A stretch of DNA of 17,481 nucleotides, from NCBI GenBank assembly GCA_030641485.1, contig DAOWHJ010000090.1, positions 1 through 17,481 on the forward strand, in the 5' to 3' direction. Positions 6,775-14,401 of this stretch are shown piece after piece. Within the stretch, counting starts at the first letter, position 1, and the number at the start of each line of letters is the position of its first letter. The notes beneath the pieces are model-generated. The model was given only the letters and a program-made list of their open reading frames with translations, ran no database searches and had not been told where the DNA came from. This DNA is from Pseudomonadota bacterium. Its GTDB lineage: Bacteria; Desulfobacterota; Anaeroferrophillalia; Anaeroferrophillales; Tharpellaceae. The position numbers and the translations under genes are program-made.

Positions 6775-7698
6775 CTAGCGTAAATTATCGTATTTTGTCA
6801 TAAACCTGGAGAAATCGTTTTTGTCAATGCCGTTCACCCCATAGGGGCGTTCCGTCAGGTCGTGACCGTCGGAGCCGCCGCTGATTAAGAGGTTATAATC
6901 GTCCGCCAGTTTTCTCAGGGTTTTTTTCTCAATTTCCCGATGTCCTGGGTACTCAATCTCTAAGCCGTCAATGCCGATTGGTTCTTGAGCCAGAAATTCC
7001 GGCATTAAATCTGCGACCGTCGGCCATGGTGGCAGGACTTCACGATAGTGTGATGGTGGAGGGTAGGAGCCCGCGGCAGGATGTGCGAAAAAGATGAGCA
7101 GAGGGAAGTTGCTACGCAAAGGGAGAAGTTTTTCCGGATCAATTCCGGACGGTAAGTAGGCCAGGCTCTGATTGGCGATAATTGCATCAACCTGGGGTCG
7201 CTCAAGCTGGTGATTTTCACTTAAAACTTTGGCAAAGTGGCGGCGCGTAATGTTATCGCCTCGACTCTCGATTTCTTCTACGGTCAGGTTTTTTCTGAGT
7301 TCCGGAGTGGCTGAGTCCGGGCCAAAAAAATGATTGATAGCGGTCACCCGGTCTCGGACCAGAGCCGTACCCCGACCGGCGGCAAAGAGCTCTTCTATGG
7401 CTTCTATGAAGCCGCGGTCTTTGAGCAGTTCAGGTTGAAAATAGAGTAAAAGATGGAGTGATCCGACAAATTCAGGCCGTTTTAAACGCAGGGTGAGTTC
7501 AACCCCGGGAATTACCTTGATTTTAACCTGAGCCCCCGCGGTTAAAGCTTCGTCAATCCCGACCAAGGTGTCATGGTCAGTTAAAGATACTGCTGTTAAG
7601 CCTTTTTCGGCGGCTTGGTTAACTACTGCGCAAGGTGAAAGTTCACCGTCAGAAGCGGTTGAGTGGTTATGAAGGTCAGCAACAATTTTATTTTTCAT
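6775..7698 (-). CDS. PHP-domain metal-dependent phosphoesterase
   Basis: A 307-residue cytoplasmic protein of the PHP (polymerase and histidinol phosphatase) superfamily, which hydrolyses phosphoesters with a two- or three-metal centre. The metal ligands are visible in order: DLHNHS (8-13), DG (17-18), TDHDT (40-44), GVE (65-67), H82, FAHPAAG in the second half and GGSDGHD near the C-terminus. The length matches stand-alone TrpH/YciV-like members, whose known substrates include 3'-phosphoadenosine nucleotides and short oligonucleotides. The substrate here cannot be read from sequence. ATG 7698 is preceded only by a weak ribosome-binding site. It is a single gene, divergent from the SUMF1-like gene and well separated from cheW. 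Confidence 0.88.
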   Translation of the reverse strand: MKNKIVADLHNHSTASDGELSPCAVVNQAAEKGLTAVSLTDHDTLVGIDEALTAGAQVKIKVIPGVELTLRLKRPEFVGSLHLLLYFQPELLKDRGFIEAIEELFAAGRGTALVRDRVTAINHFFGPDSATPELRKNLTVEEIESRGDNITRRHFAKVLSENHQLERPQVDAIIANQSLAYLPSGIDPEKLLPLRSNFPLLIFFAHPAAGSYPPPSHYREVLPPWPTVADLMPEFLAQEPIGIDGLEIEYPGHREIEKKTLRKLADDYNLLISGGSDGHDLTERPYGVNGIDKNDFSRFMTKYDNLR

Positions 7699-7752
7699 AG
7701 TTTTTTAGGTGTCCAGAGTTATTATGTCTATGGTTAATGGAAGTTCGGTGTC

Positions 7753-7771
7753 GTGAAAAATCAATTTTCAC
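7753..7771. repeat. inverted repeat in the divergent spacer
   Basis: GTGAAAA-ATCAA-TTTTCAC is a perfect 7-bp stem with a 5-nt loop, 55 bp upstream of the PHP start codon in the 263-nt spacer between two divergent genes. It may be an operator for either gene. Nothing else in this AT-rich spacer is recognisable. Confidence 0.35.
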
Positions 7772-7961
7772 TTAGCCACTCCGTGATTTTTTTATGATGC
7801 CGACAAGGGCTGACTTATAAAATATTTTCTGGTTTTATGACAAGTAAATATTTTGTTGGGGTATCTACTGGAAGATGTTTTACGACTTTGTTTATTTTTG
7901 TAGTTGTGTTATGTGGCCATTTTCTCAACGAGAAGTGTAATCTGTAGAACTGGTTGAATTT

Positions 7962-8849
7962 ATGAAAATCACAATATCAGTTTTTTGCCTATTTTTTTAT
8001 CTGTTCTATCTTGTCGCACCACTTCAGGCGCAGCCGGAGCCGTGGAGTGAACCGCTAACCGGGATGGAATTTGTCTGGGTTCCGGCGGGTTCATTTTTAA
8101 TGGGGCCATCAGAGCTTGAGAAAGAGAACCTGATTCAGGCGATGGGGCTGGATAAATATAATCGCTACTTTGCCGATGAGCTTTCCCGGCAAGAAGTCGC
8201 AGTTGCTGGTTTTTGGGTTGGTAAGTATGAGGTGACCAATACTCAATATCGTGTTTTTGTGGCAGAACATGATAGTAAATCATATTGTTGTAGCTCATTA
8301 AATAGTCCGGACCAGCCGGTAGTCGAGGTTTCGTGGAGAGATGCCGTAAATTATGCGCGATGGTTATCGGCAAAGTGTGGTAAAAATATTCGTTTGCCGA
8401 GAGAGGCAGAATGGGAGTACGCTTGTCGTGCTGGAACCATTACCATATGTTATTGGGGAGATGATTCATCCCGAACTTGTGCTTACGCAAATGTTGCAGA
8501 TCTTACTGCGCAACAGGAATGGCCAGAATGGAGAGTGCATGACTGTGATGATGGTATCAATGTAACCGCAGCCGTCGGCAAGTTTAAGCCCAACAGTTTT
8601 GGTTTGTATGATATGCTTGGTAATGTCTGGGAGTGGTGCGCTGAGCGAGATGCTGAGTTTGAGAGCGTCGATTCATCCGGGGTTACCCTTGATGATAAGA
8701 ATGGTTCAAGTAATTACCGGGTTGCGCGTGGTAGTTGCTGGGATAACCCGGCTCGTTATGTTCGCGCTGCCAGTCGCAATAAACGGAAACCCGATTTCCG
8801 TGGCTATAATGTGGGCTTCCGCCTAGTTATGATTCCGGATTCCAAATAA
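7962..8849 (+). CDS. secreted SUMF1-fold (formylglycine-generating-enzyme-like) protein
   Basis: A 295-residue protein with a Sec signal peptide: positive N-terminus, hydrophobic core at 5-20 and probable cleavage after LQA (21-23). The mature part is a SUMF1/FGE-sulfatase domain with its usual landmarks: FVWVPAGSFLMG, KYEVTNTQYRVF, PVVEVSWRDAVNYARWLS, RLPREAEWEYACRAG, YDMLGNVWEWC and NVGFRLV. True formylglycine-generating enzymes carry a catalytic pair spaced roughly Cys-x4-Cys after the GGS motif. Here that stretch reads RGSCWDNPARYVR, with a single displaced cysteine, so sulfatase-activating activity is unlikely. No sulfatase gene is nearby. Family members without the pair act as binding or oxidase-like domains of varied function. 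The start at 7962 gives a clean signal peptide, though its ribosome-binding site is weak. Confidence 0.9.
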   Translation: MKITISVFCLFFYLFYLVAPLQAQPEPWSEPLTGMEFVWVPAGSFLMGPSELEKENLIQAMGLDKYNRYFADELSRQEVAVAGFWVGKYEVTNTQYRVFVAEHDSKSYCCSSLNSPDQPVVEVSWRDAVNYARWLSAKCGKNIRLPREAEWEYACRAGTITICYWGDDSSRTCAYANVADLTAQQEWPEWRVHDCDDGINVTAAVGKFKPNSFGLYDMLGNVWEWCAERDAEFESVDSSGVTLDDKNGSSNYRVARGSCWDNPARYVRAASRNKRKPDFRGYNVGFRLVMIPDSK

Positions 8850-8905
8850 TTCTTATCTTATACTGACTTCCACCTATCTGTTTTAGCTGTTTTGGTGTAA
8901 ATTTT

Positions 8906-10090
8906 TTGTCCCTAATCTCCGTAACTATAGAGAAGTACGCGCCTCCTGGAAATGGGCTTGGTTTTTTTCAGGGCAAGGCAGTTTTTGTGCCTCAGTCAGT
9001 GGTTGGTGATGAGCTTTTAGTTCGGGTCGATAAAGAAAAAAAGCGCTATATTATTGGCTCTTTAGCTGAAATTATTCGGCCTGCAGCAACCCGGCGTCAG
9101 CCGCCGTGTCCACATTATGATGAGTGTGGCGGTTGCGACCTTTTGCAACTCTCAGATGATGATCAGTTCTCTTTGAAAAGAGAGATGTTGGTTCAAACCC
9201 TGGTGGGGTCCAGGATCAATGTCCCAGTGCAGATGATGGCTGCACCTGATAGCTGTTCATATCGTCATCGAGCTGTATTTCATTGTCAACGAGATTCGCG
9301 TCAGGTTGGTTTTCTGCGAAGGCGTACTCATGAAATTGTGGATGTACCTGATTGTCTGGTTCTTGCTTCGGGTTTAAAAGAACTGTTACGTCGGTTTGCT
9401 GAAACTCCTACCCTTTTACCGTCTGGTATTGACTCCTGTTATACTTTAGCTAATAGTTCAGGTGGATTTGCGGCAATGGGTTGTCGAGGTCGCTTTAACC
9501 CTCGGAACCTTAAACCTCTAAAAAATGTTCCTGCAACTGTTGTTGAAAATTACGGTTTTGGTGATTTGGAGCTTGCAGCTGCCGGATTTGCCCAGGTAAA
9601 CCCGCAAATCACTCGGATGATGATCAAGGATCTTCTCAGCCATTGTGCCGGTGCTGTTGAAATCGCTGAACTCTATGGCGGGAGTGGGACTTTTTCGCTG
9701 CCGTTGGCAACGGTTGCGAAAAAGCTTAGAGTTTATGAAAGTGACTTATCTGCGGCTGAGCGCGGGCGGCGCAATGCAGCTCGTAATGGTCTGGGTAATG
9801 TTAGTTTTATCAGTGGCCGGGTTGAAAAAAGAGAGTTGACTACCCCTTTAGATACCCTGGTTGTCGATCCGCCCCGGGTGGGCTTGACCGCAGAAGTTGT
9901 CGAGATGATCGTTAAAAGCCCGGCCCAGAGAATTATCTACATAAGTTGTAATCCCGCTACCTTGGCTCGAGATTTAACTCGCCTGCAAGAGCACTCCAAG
10001 AACCTTACTGTAGATTCTATCAAAGCTTACGATATGTATCCGGGAACCACTCACCTAGAAGTCATGGCTGTTTTGTCCAGAACCTCCTAG
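8906..10090 (+). CDS. 23S rRNA/tRNA uracil-5 methyltransferase, TrmA/RlmC/RlmD family
   Basis: A 394-residue SAM-dependent RNA m5U methyltransferase. An N-terminal TRAM domain (1-58) precedes a 4Fe-4S site formed by C68, C74, C77 and C150 (CPHYDECGGC, then DVPDC). The SAM-binding loop is ELYGGSGTFSL (255-265), followed by DPPR (321-324). SCNPATLARD (347-356) holds the catalytic Cys348, and TTHLEV (381-386) holds the general-base Glu385. The iron-sulfur site points to RlmC/RlmD-like 23S rRNA enzymes rather than TrmA, but the target uridine cannot be assigned. The start is a TTG at 8906 with a weak GGTG site. No in-frame ATG lies near the TRAM start. Its TAG stop overlaps the stop of the convergent hypE in a shared CTAG. 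Confidence 0.92.
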   Translation: MSLISVTIEKYAPPGNGLGFFQGKAVFVPQSVVGDELLVRVDKEKKRYIIGSLAEIIRPAATRRQPPCPHYDECGGCDLLQLSDDDQFSLKREMLVQTLVGSRINVPVQMMAAPDSCSYRHRAVFHCQRDSRQVGFLRRRTHEIVDVPDCLVLASGLKELLRRFAETPTLLPSGIDSCYTLANSSGGFAAMGCRGRFNPRNLKPLKNVPATVVENYGFGDLELAAAGFAQVNPQITRMMIKDLLSHCAGAVEIAELYGGSGTFSLPLATVAKKLRVYESDLSAAERGRRNAARNGLGNVSFISGRVEKRELTTPLDTLVVDPPRVGLTAEVVEMIVKSPAQRIIYISCNPATLARDLTRLQEHSKNLTVDSIKAYDMYPGTTHLEVMAVLSRTS

Positions 10091-11103
10091 CAGATTCTTG
10101 GTACCAGTTCGCCTGCCGGTTGGTCGATAATCCTGATTCCGCCAATTGAGGTTTCCATTATGACGCGGCATTCCGGTTGGTTCGCTTCGCTGACTTCGCC
10201 AATAATGGCCGCATTTTTCCCCAGAGGGTCACGTTGCATCACCGCAATTACTTTCGCAGCTTCTGCCGCCGGGCAAAAGAGCAGCATTTTGGCCTCGTTG
10301 GCAATAAATAGTGGTTCTAAACCATAAATCTCACATAAACCACGAACCTCACTACGCACCGGAATCTTGGTTTCGTAAATTTTGAAACAGGTATGGGATT
10401 GTTCGGCCAGTTCGGCCAAAACCCCGCCGATACCGCCGCGAGTGGCATCTCTTAAGGCGTGAATTGTGGCTTTGCTGTTCTGTAATCTTGCGACCAGATG
10501 GTTTAGCGAGGCGCAATCGGAGAAGATTTTTGCTTTTGTAAATCCCGCCTCCCGACTGCTTAATACCGCAGCTCCGTGATCACCTACCGTGCCGTTAACA
10601 ATAATGCTGTCTCCTTTCTTGATGCGACTTGGTGTGTAGGGGAGTTGGTCATTATTGTGAACCCCGATGCCACTGGTGTTGATGTAGAGGCCGTCGGCCA
10701 TCCCTTTGGGCACAACTTTGGTGTCGCCGGTGACTATCTTAACTTGGGCCTCATCTGCTGCTTGAGCCATAGATTCAACGATTATCTCCAGTTGACCCAG
10801 TTTAAATCCCTCTTCAATAATATAAGCCGCACTTAAATATAGAGGTCTAGCACCAGACATAGCCAGGTCGTTGATGGTGCCGTGGACGGCCAGAGAGCCA
10901 ATGTTGCCGCCAGGGAAGAATTGCGGGGTAATAACATAACTGTCTGTGGTGAAAGCGATGTTGGGGTGTTCAAGGTTCAAATTGGCACTGTCACCAAGTG
11001 GCTCTAAAAGTGCATTTCTGAAGTTTTTCAAAAAGAGATTGTGGACCAAATCAGAGGTCAATCGTCCGCCTGAGCCATGCCCCAATAAAATTAAATCATC
11101 CAT
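10087..11103 (-). CDS. hypE: HypE, carbamoyl dehydratase of hydrogenase maturation
   Basis: A 338-residue PurM-like ATPase. HypE receives a carbamoyl group from HypF on its C-terminal cysteine and dehydrates it to a thiocyanate, the source of the CN ligands of the [NiFe] centre. The diagnostic C-terminus PRIC is intact (Cys338). Other family blocks are GHGSGGRLT at 8-16, TDSYV, GTINDLAMSGARP, VTGDTKVV and RDATRGGIGG. The length is normal. It is the last gene of the minus-strand hyp operon but lies 247 nt beyond hypF, separated by two repeat elements, so its expression may be partly uncoupled. The start ATG 11103 has a weak AGGT-type site. Its stop overlaps that of the convergent methyltransferase gene by four bases. 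Confidence 0.97.
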   Translation of the reverse strand: MDDLILLGHGSGGRLTSDLVHNLFLKNFRNALLEPLGDSANLNLEHPNIAFTTDSYVITPQFFPGGNIGSLAVHGTINDLAMSGARPLYLSAAYIIEEGFKLGQLEIIVESMAQAADEAQVKIVTGDTKVVPKGMADGLYINTSGIGVHNNDQLPYTPSRIKKGDSIIVNGTVGDHGAAVLSSREAGFTKAKIFSDCASLNHLVARLQNSKATIHALRDATRGGIGGVLAELAEQSHTCFKIYETKIPVRSEVRGLCEIYGLEPLFIANEAKMLLFCPAAEAAKVIAVMQRDPLGKNAAIIGEVSEANQPECRVIMETSIGGIRIIDQPAGELVPRIC

Positions 11104-11146
11104 GTTAAACCTGATGGCTAAGTTGCATTATGAGGAACCTGATTTC

Positions 11147-11205
11147 ACCACAGAGTTTACAGAGAGAAGAATGGTTTTCTCCGTGTCCTCTGTGAACTCT
11201 GTGGT
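11147..11205. repeat. ACAGAG-type long inverted repeat between hypE and hypF
   Basis: Left arm 11147-11163 and right arm 11189-11205 are inverted copies of 17 nt with one mismatch (ACCACAGAGTTTACAGA against its complement). An inner GAGAA/TTCTC stem lies in the loop. This resembles the dispersed ACAGAG intergenic elements I have seen in many environmental proteobacteria. It could fold into a strong RNA hairpin between hypF and hypE and act as an attenuator, a stabiliser or a REP-like mobile repeat. Confidence 0.7.
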
Positions 11206-11290
11206 AACTTACAGTCTCATTCATTTAGGAATAAAATAACCTGAATAGTATGTTTATCCTTTACAAAAATGAAGCTGAATATCTGTATTA

Positions 11291-11370
11291 CCTACTACCT
11301 ACTACCTACTACCTACTACCTACTACCTACTACCTACTACCTACTACCTACTACCTACTACCTACTACCT
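11291..11370. repeat. heptanucleotide tandem repeat (CCTACTA)n at the 3' end of hypF
   Basis: Eleven perfect CCTACTA units run from 11291 to 11367, followed by a partial CCT. On the minus strand the unit is TAGTAGG, with a GG every seven bases. The repeat overlaps the last codons of hypF: the stop TAG (11351-11353) and the residues just before it come from repeat units. Because hypF enters the array from its far end and meets an in-frame TAG in the third unit, changes in copy number beyond that point would not alter the protein. Confidence 0.97.
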
Positions 11371-13726
11371 GCTGGTCAGGTTTTATTCTGGCCGCAGCAA
11401 TCAAAGCTTGACCCAAGGCCAGGCCACCGTCGTTGGTTGGGACCTGCTGATGACAGTAAATAGTGGCGGCAATATCGGGCCAGTTTTTGCAGCCCTCAAG
11501 TAAAAGTCGATTCTGAAAACAACCACCGCTTAAAACAATTTTATCAAGCTTGTATTCCTGGCACAAGCGGTTCGCAAAAGTCATTATGGCCGCAACTATT
11601 GAGCTGTGAAAGAGCTTGGCTAATGTCGAATTTGCGTGGTTGGCAATTTTCAATCGGGTCAGATTTTCGATCATAGGTAGAAGGTTAAGCTGGTAGTGAG
11701 CGGTGTCGGGATCTTTGTTACTATTGCCTATGATCTCCCATGGCAAAAGATAGTTATCGGTGATTTTTCCTGCGGCTTCTGGTCCTTGGTTTTGGGTTGC
11801 CAGGGTCTCAAGTTCAATTGCGGCCTGGCCTTCATAGGTTGTTTTTCCAGAAAATCCCAAAATTGCTGCAACGGCATCAAAAAAACGCCCCAGACTTGAA
11901 GTCAGTGGGCGATTTGCAGTCTGGGTCAGCAACAACTCTAATTCATGATCAGAAAATGATTTTGGCGTACATTTTAGTTGGCGGGCTTTTTTAAGCCAAC
12001 CATCCTCATCGGCAAGTTTCATTAGACCTAAGGCACAACGCCAAGGTTCTATTAGGGCTTTTTCACCGCCCGGTAATGGAAAGTACGCAAGCTGTCCCAG
12101 CCGGGTAAAATTATCTTGATCCGCGCATAAAAACTCCCCGCCCCAGATCTTACCATCGAGCCCCAAGCCGGTTCCATCCAGAGCTAGGCCTAGGACTTGG
12201 CCCGAGATTTGATTATCTGCCATGCAGCTGACAATATGGGCGTGATGATGTTGGACCCTGATAACCTTTTTCTTACTCATCTTGGCTGCAACCATTGAGC
12301 TGTAGTAGTCAGGATGGAGATCGCAGGCGATAGTTTTGGGGTGGCAAAGGCCAAGTTTTTCAATTAAAGCTATATTTTCATGAAAAAAATCTCGGGCATT
12401 TGGGGTGTCAAGATCACCAATATGGGGTGAAAAAATGGCCTCTTTTCCCTTGATTAAACAGAGACAGTTTTTCAGGTGTCCGCCCAAGGCAAGGATCTCA
12501 TCACTCTTAGAGTTTAATGGAATAGATTGCGGGACATAGCCACGTGAGCGTCGGATGATTTGCGGTTTATGGTTGGTCACAAAAGTTACTGAGTCATCTA
12601 AGCGCACGACAATGTCGCGGTCATGCATGAGGAAATAGTCAGCAATGCCTGCGAGCTTAAGTTGGGCCTCGCGATTGTCGATAGCGATCGGCTCGGCATT
12701 TAAGTTGGCGCTGGTCATGACCAGTTTTATGGGGTTGGTCTCAGCAAAAAGGAGATGGTGGAGCGGGGTGTAGGGGAGCATGATTCCGTAAACCGAAAGA
12801 CCTGCGGCGACCGCTTGAGAGATCGAATTATGCGGTTCATTTTTATTAAGGAGAACGATTGGTCGTGATGGACTTAAGAGGAGCTTTTTTTCACTTTCAT
12901 TAATGTGGGTCAGGGTCTCAGCGGTTTCGATATCCTTGACCATGAGAGCAAAGGGTTTACCATCACGATGTTTGCGTTGGCGTAAAGTTTTAACCGCATC
13001 GTGACTGCTGGCATCGACGGCCAGATGAAAACCCCCAAGTCCCTTGATGGCGATGATCTTGCCTTTTTTAAGGAGTTTTCTGACCTGTTTAAGGATTTTA
13101 TCGGAATCTTCTAGGCCCTCCATCTTGAGTCCATGGTTATCACACAGTGTGAGTTTTGGTCCACACCCCGGACAAGCTGTGGCTTCGGCGTGAAAGCGGC
13201 GTCTTTCAGGGTCATCATATTCGGCCTGGCAGGTTTGGCAGAGAGGGAAAACTGCCATTGAGGTGCGCTTGCGGTCATAAGGCAGGCCGTTGATAATGGT
13301 TAGCCTCGGGCCGCAATCGGTACAGTTGATAAAAGGATAACCGAAACGCCGGTCGTCAGGGTCCAACATTTCGGTCAGGCAAGCGCTGCAGGTAGCGCTG
13401 TCTGGTCCGATCGTTAGCTGTTGCAGGCCAATCGTCTGACTCTTGAGAATTTCAAATTTTCCTGGGGTGCCGATTTGGGTTTTGCTCGGAATCTCTTGCT
13501 TGTCCAGTTGATCTATTCGTGCCGCCGGGGGTAGGGTTGATTTTAAGTCTGTGATAAAATTATTAAGGGCATTTTCCGGCCCTTCAATTTCAACCAAGAC
13601 TCCATCCGGCAGGTTGTAGACAAATCCTGAAAGTTTAAGGCTGGTGGCCACGCGAAAGATATGTGGGCGAAAACCAACCCCCTGGACGGTGCCGTTGAAA
13701 TTAAGCCGTAAGCGTTTGTGGGCCAA
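11351..13726 (-). CDS. hypF: HypF, carbamoyltransferase of hydrogenase maturation
   Basis: A 791-residue multidomain enzyme that transfers carbamoyl from carbamoyl phosphate to the C-terminal cysteine of HypE. Domains in order: acylphosphatase-like (GTVQGVGFRPHIF at 12-24); two zinc fingers with paired cysteines at 113/116, 135/138, 163/166 and 185/188; a YrdC-like domain (KGLGGFHLAVDA to RRSRGYVPQ); and a Kae1-like domain with VQHHHAHIVSC, DGTGLGLDGKIWGGE and LSGGCFQNRLL. All key motifs are intact. The start is a TTG at 13726, one base after the hypB stop, with AGGA upstream. No ATG fits between there and the acylphosphatase domain. The natural C-terminus (LALGQALIAAA) is followed by a short tail whose last residues and stop codon derive from the heptamer repeat. 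Confidence 0.97.
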   Translation of the reverse strand: MAHKRLRLNFNGTVQGVGFRPHIFRVATSLKLSGFVYNLPDGVLVEIEGPENALNNFITDLKSTLPPAARIDQLDKQEIPSKTQIGTPGKFEILKSQTIGLQQLTIGPDSATCSACLTEMLDPDDRRFGYPFINCTDCGPRLTIINGLPYDRKRTSMAVFPLCQTCQAEYDDPERRRFHAEATACPGCGPKLTLCDNHGLKMEGLEDSDKILKQVRKLLKKGKIIAIKGLGGFHLAVDASSHDAVKTLRQRKHRDGKPFALMVKDIETAETLTHINESEKKLLLSPSRPIVLLNKNEPHNSISQAVAAGLSVYGIMLPYTPLHHLLFAETNPIKLVMTSANLNAEPIAIDNREAQLKLAGIADYFLMHDRDIVVRLDDSVTFVTNHKPQIIRRSRGYVPQSIPLNSKSDEILALGGHLKNCLCLIKGKEAIFSPHIGDLDTPNARDFFHENIALIEKLGLCHPKTIACDLHPDYYSSMVAAKMSKKKVIRVQHHHAHIVSCMADNQISGQVLGLALDGTGLGLDGKIWGGEFLCADQDNFTRLGQLAYFPLPGGEKALIEPWRCALGLMKLADEDGWLKKARQLKCTPKSFSDHELELLLTQTANRPLTSSLGRFFDAVAAILGFSGKTTYEGQAAIELETLATQNQGPEAAGKITDNYLLPWEIIGNSNKDPDTAHYQLNLLPMIENLTRLKIANHANSTLAKLFHSSIVAAIMTFANRLCQEYKLDKIVLSGGCFQNRLLLEGCKNWPDIAATIYCHQQVPTNDGGLALGQALIAAARIKPDQQVVGSR

Positions 13727-13727
13727 A

Positions 13728-14393
13728 TTAATTGGGGTCCTGTCGGAAATCTTCGATCTCTTTAATCAACCAGCTAAACCAATGTTTAAGTCCGCTTTCA
13801 TCTTTACAAGAGATTTCGAATATTTTTAGTTTTGGGTTGATTGCCAGGGCATCGTGGTGGGCTTTTTTGAGGTCGAAATCGACGTATGGGGCCAGATCCA
13901 TCTTGTTGAGTAAAAGCACTGCTGATTCGGCAAACATAAGTGGGTATTTCGCCGGTTTGTCAGCTCCCTCTGGGGTACTTAAGATCATTATTTTGGCATT
14001 CTCACCGATCTTAAACTCCGCGGGACATACAAGATTACCTACATTTTCGGTGATCAGCAGGTCGAGATTGTCGAAATCGAAGTTGGGAAAGGTCTCTTTG
14101 ATCATATTGCCGTCGAGATGGCAGGCTCCGCCGGTATTGATCTGGACCACCGGTATATTGAGTTTGGCGATCCGCTCCGCATCGTAGCTGTCTTGAATGT
14201 CTCCTTCGATGACCCCGATACTGTAGCGTTCTTTCAGGGCTATGATGGTCTTTTCAACCAGTGAGGTTTTTCCAGCCCCGGGCGAACTCATAAGATTTAG
14301 AACAAAAACTTTTTTTTCATTAAAAAATGTCCGGTTGTCAGCCGCGATCCGATTGTTGGCATCAAGAATATTTTTTACGACGTTGATTTTCAT
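13728..14393 (-). CDS. hypB: HypB, nickel-insertion GTPase
   Basis: A 221-residue SIMIBI-class GTPase that, with HypA, inserts nickel into the hydrogenase large subunit. Visible features are the P-loop SSPGAGKTS (36-44), GDIQDSYDAERI, the conserved metal-site CH pair at 91-92 (GGACHLDG), C123 and the guanine-specificity motif NKMD (163-166). It lacks both the N-terminal CxxCGC nickel site and a histidine-rich stretch, so it should be the minimal form without nickel storage. The start ATG 14393 follows AGGAG, and the gene begins 8 nt after hypD. It ends one base before the hypF TTG start, which indicates translational coupling. Confidence 0.97.
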   Translation of the reverse strand: MKINVVKNILDANNRIAADNRTFFNEKKVFVLNLMSSPGAGKTSLVEKTIIALKERYSIGVIEGDIQDSYDAERIAKLNIPVVQINTGGACHLDGNMIKETFPNFDFDNLDLLITENVGNLVCPAEFKIGENAKIMILSTPEGADKPAKYPLMFAESAVLLLNKMDLAPYVDFDLKKAHHDALAINPKLKIFEISCKDESGLKHWFSWLIKEIEDFRQDPN

Positions 14394-14401
14394 GTTACTC
14401 C

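Noticed and set aside
7969..8373. 134-codon minus-strand frame
   Set aside because: It is antisense to the SUMF1-like gene, whose signal peptide and domain motifs are clear.
11291..11370. heptamer array as a CRISPR array or telomere
   Set aside because: The units are contiguous 7-mers without spacers, and the site is internal to an operon.
11269..11463. plus-strand frame with repeating LPTTYYL residues
   Set aside because: The repeated peptide is only a translation of the CCTACTA array. The frame continues antisense through hypF and has no ribosome-binding site.
13732..14187. 151-codon plus-strand frame
   Set aside because: It is antisense to hypB, and no protein family is recognisable.
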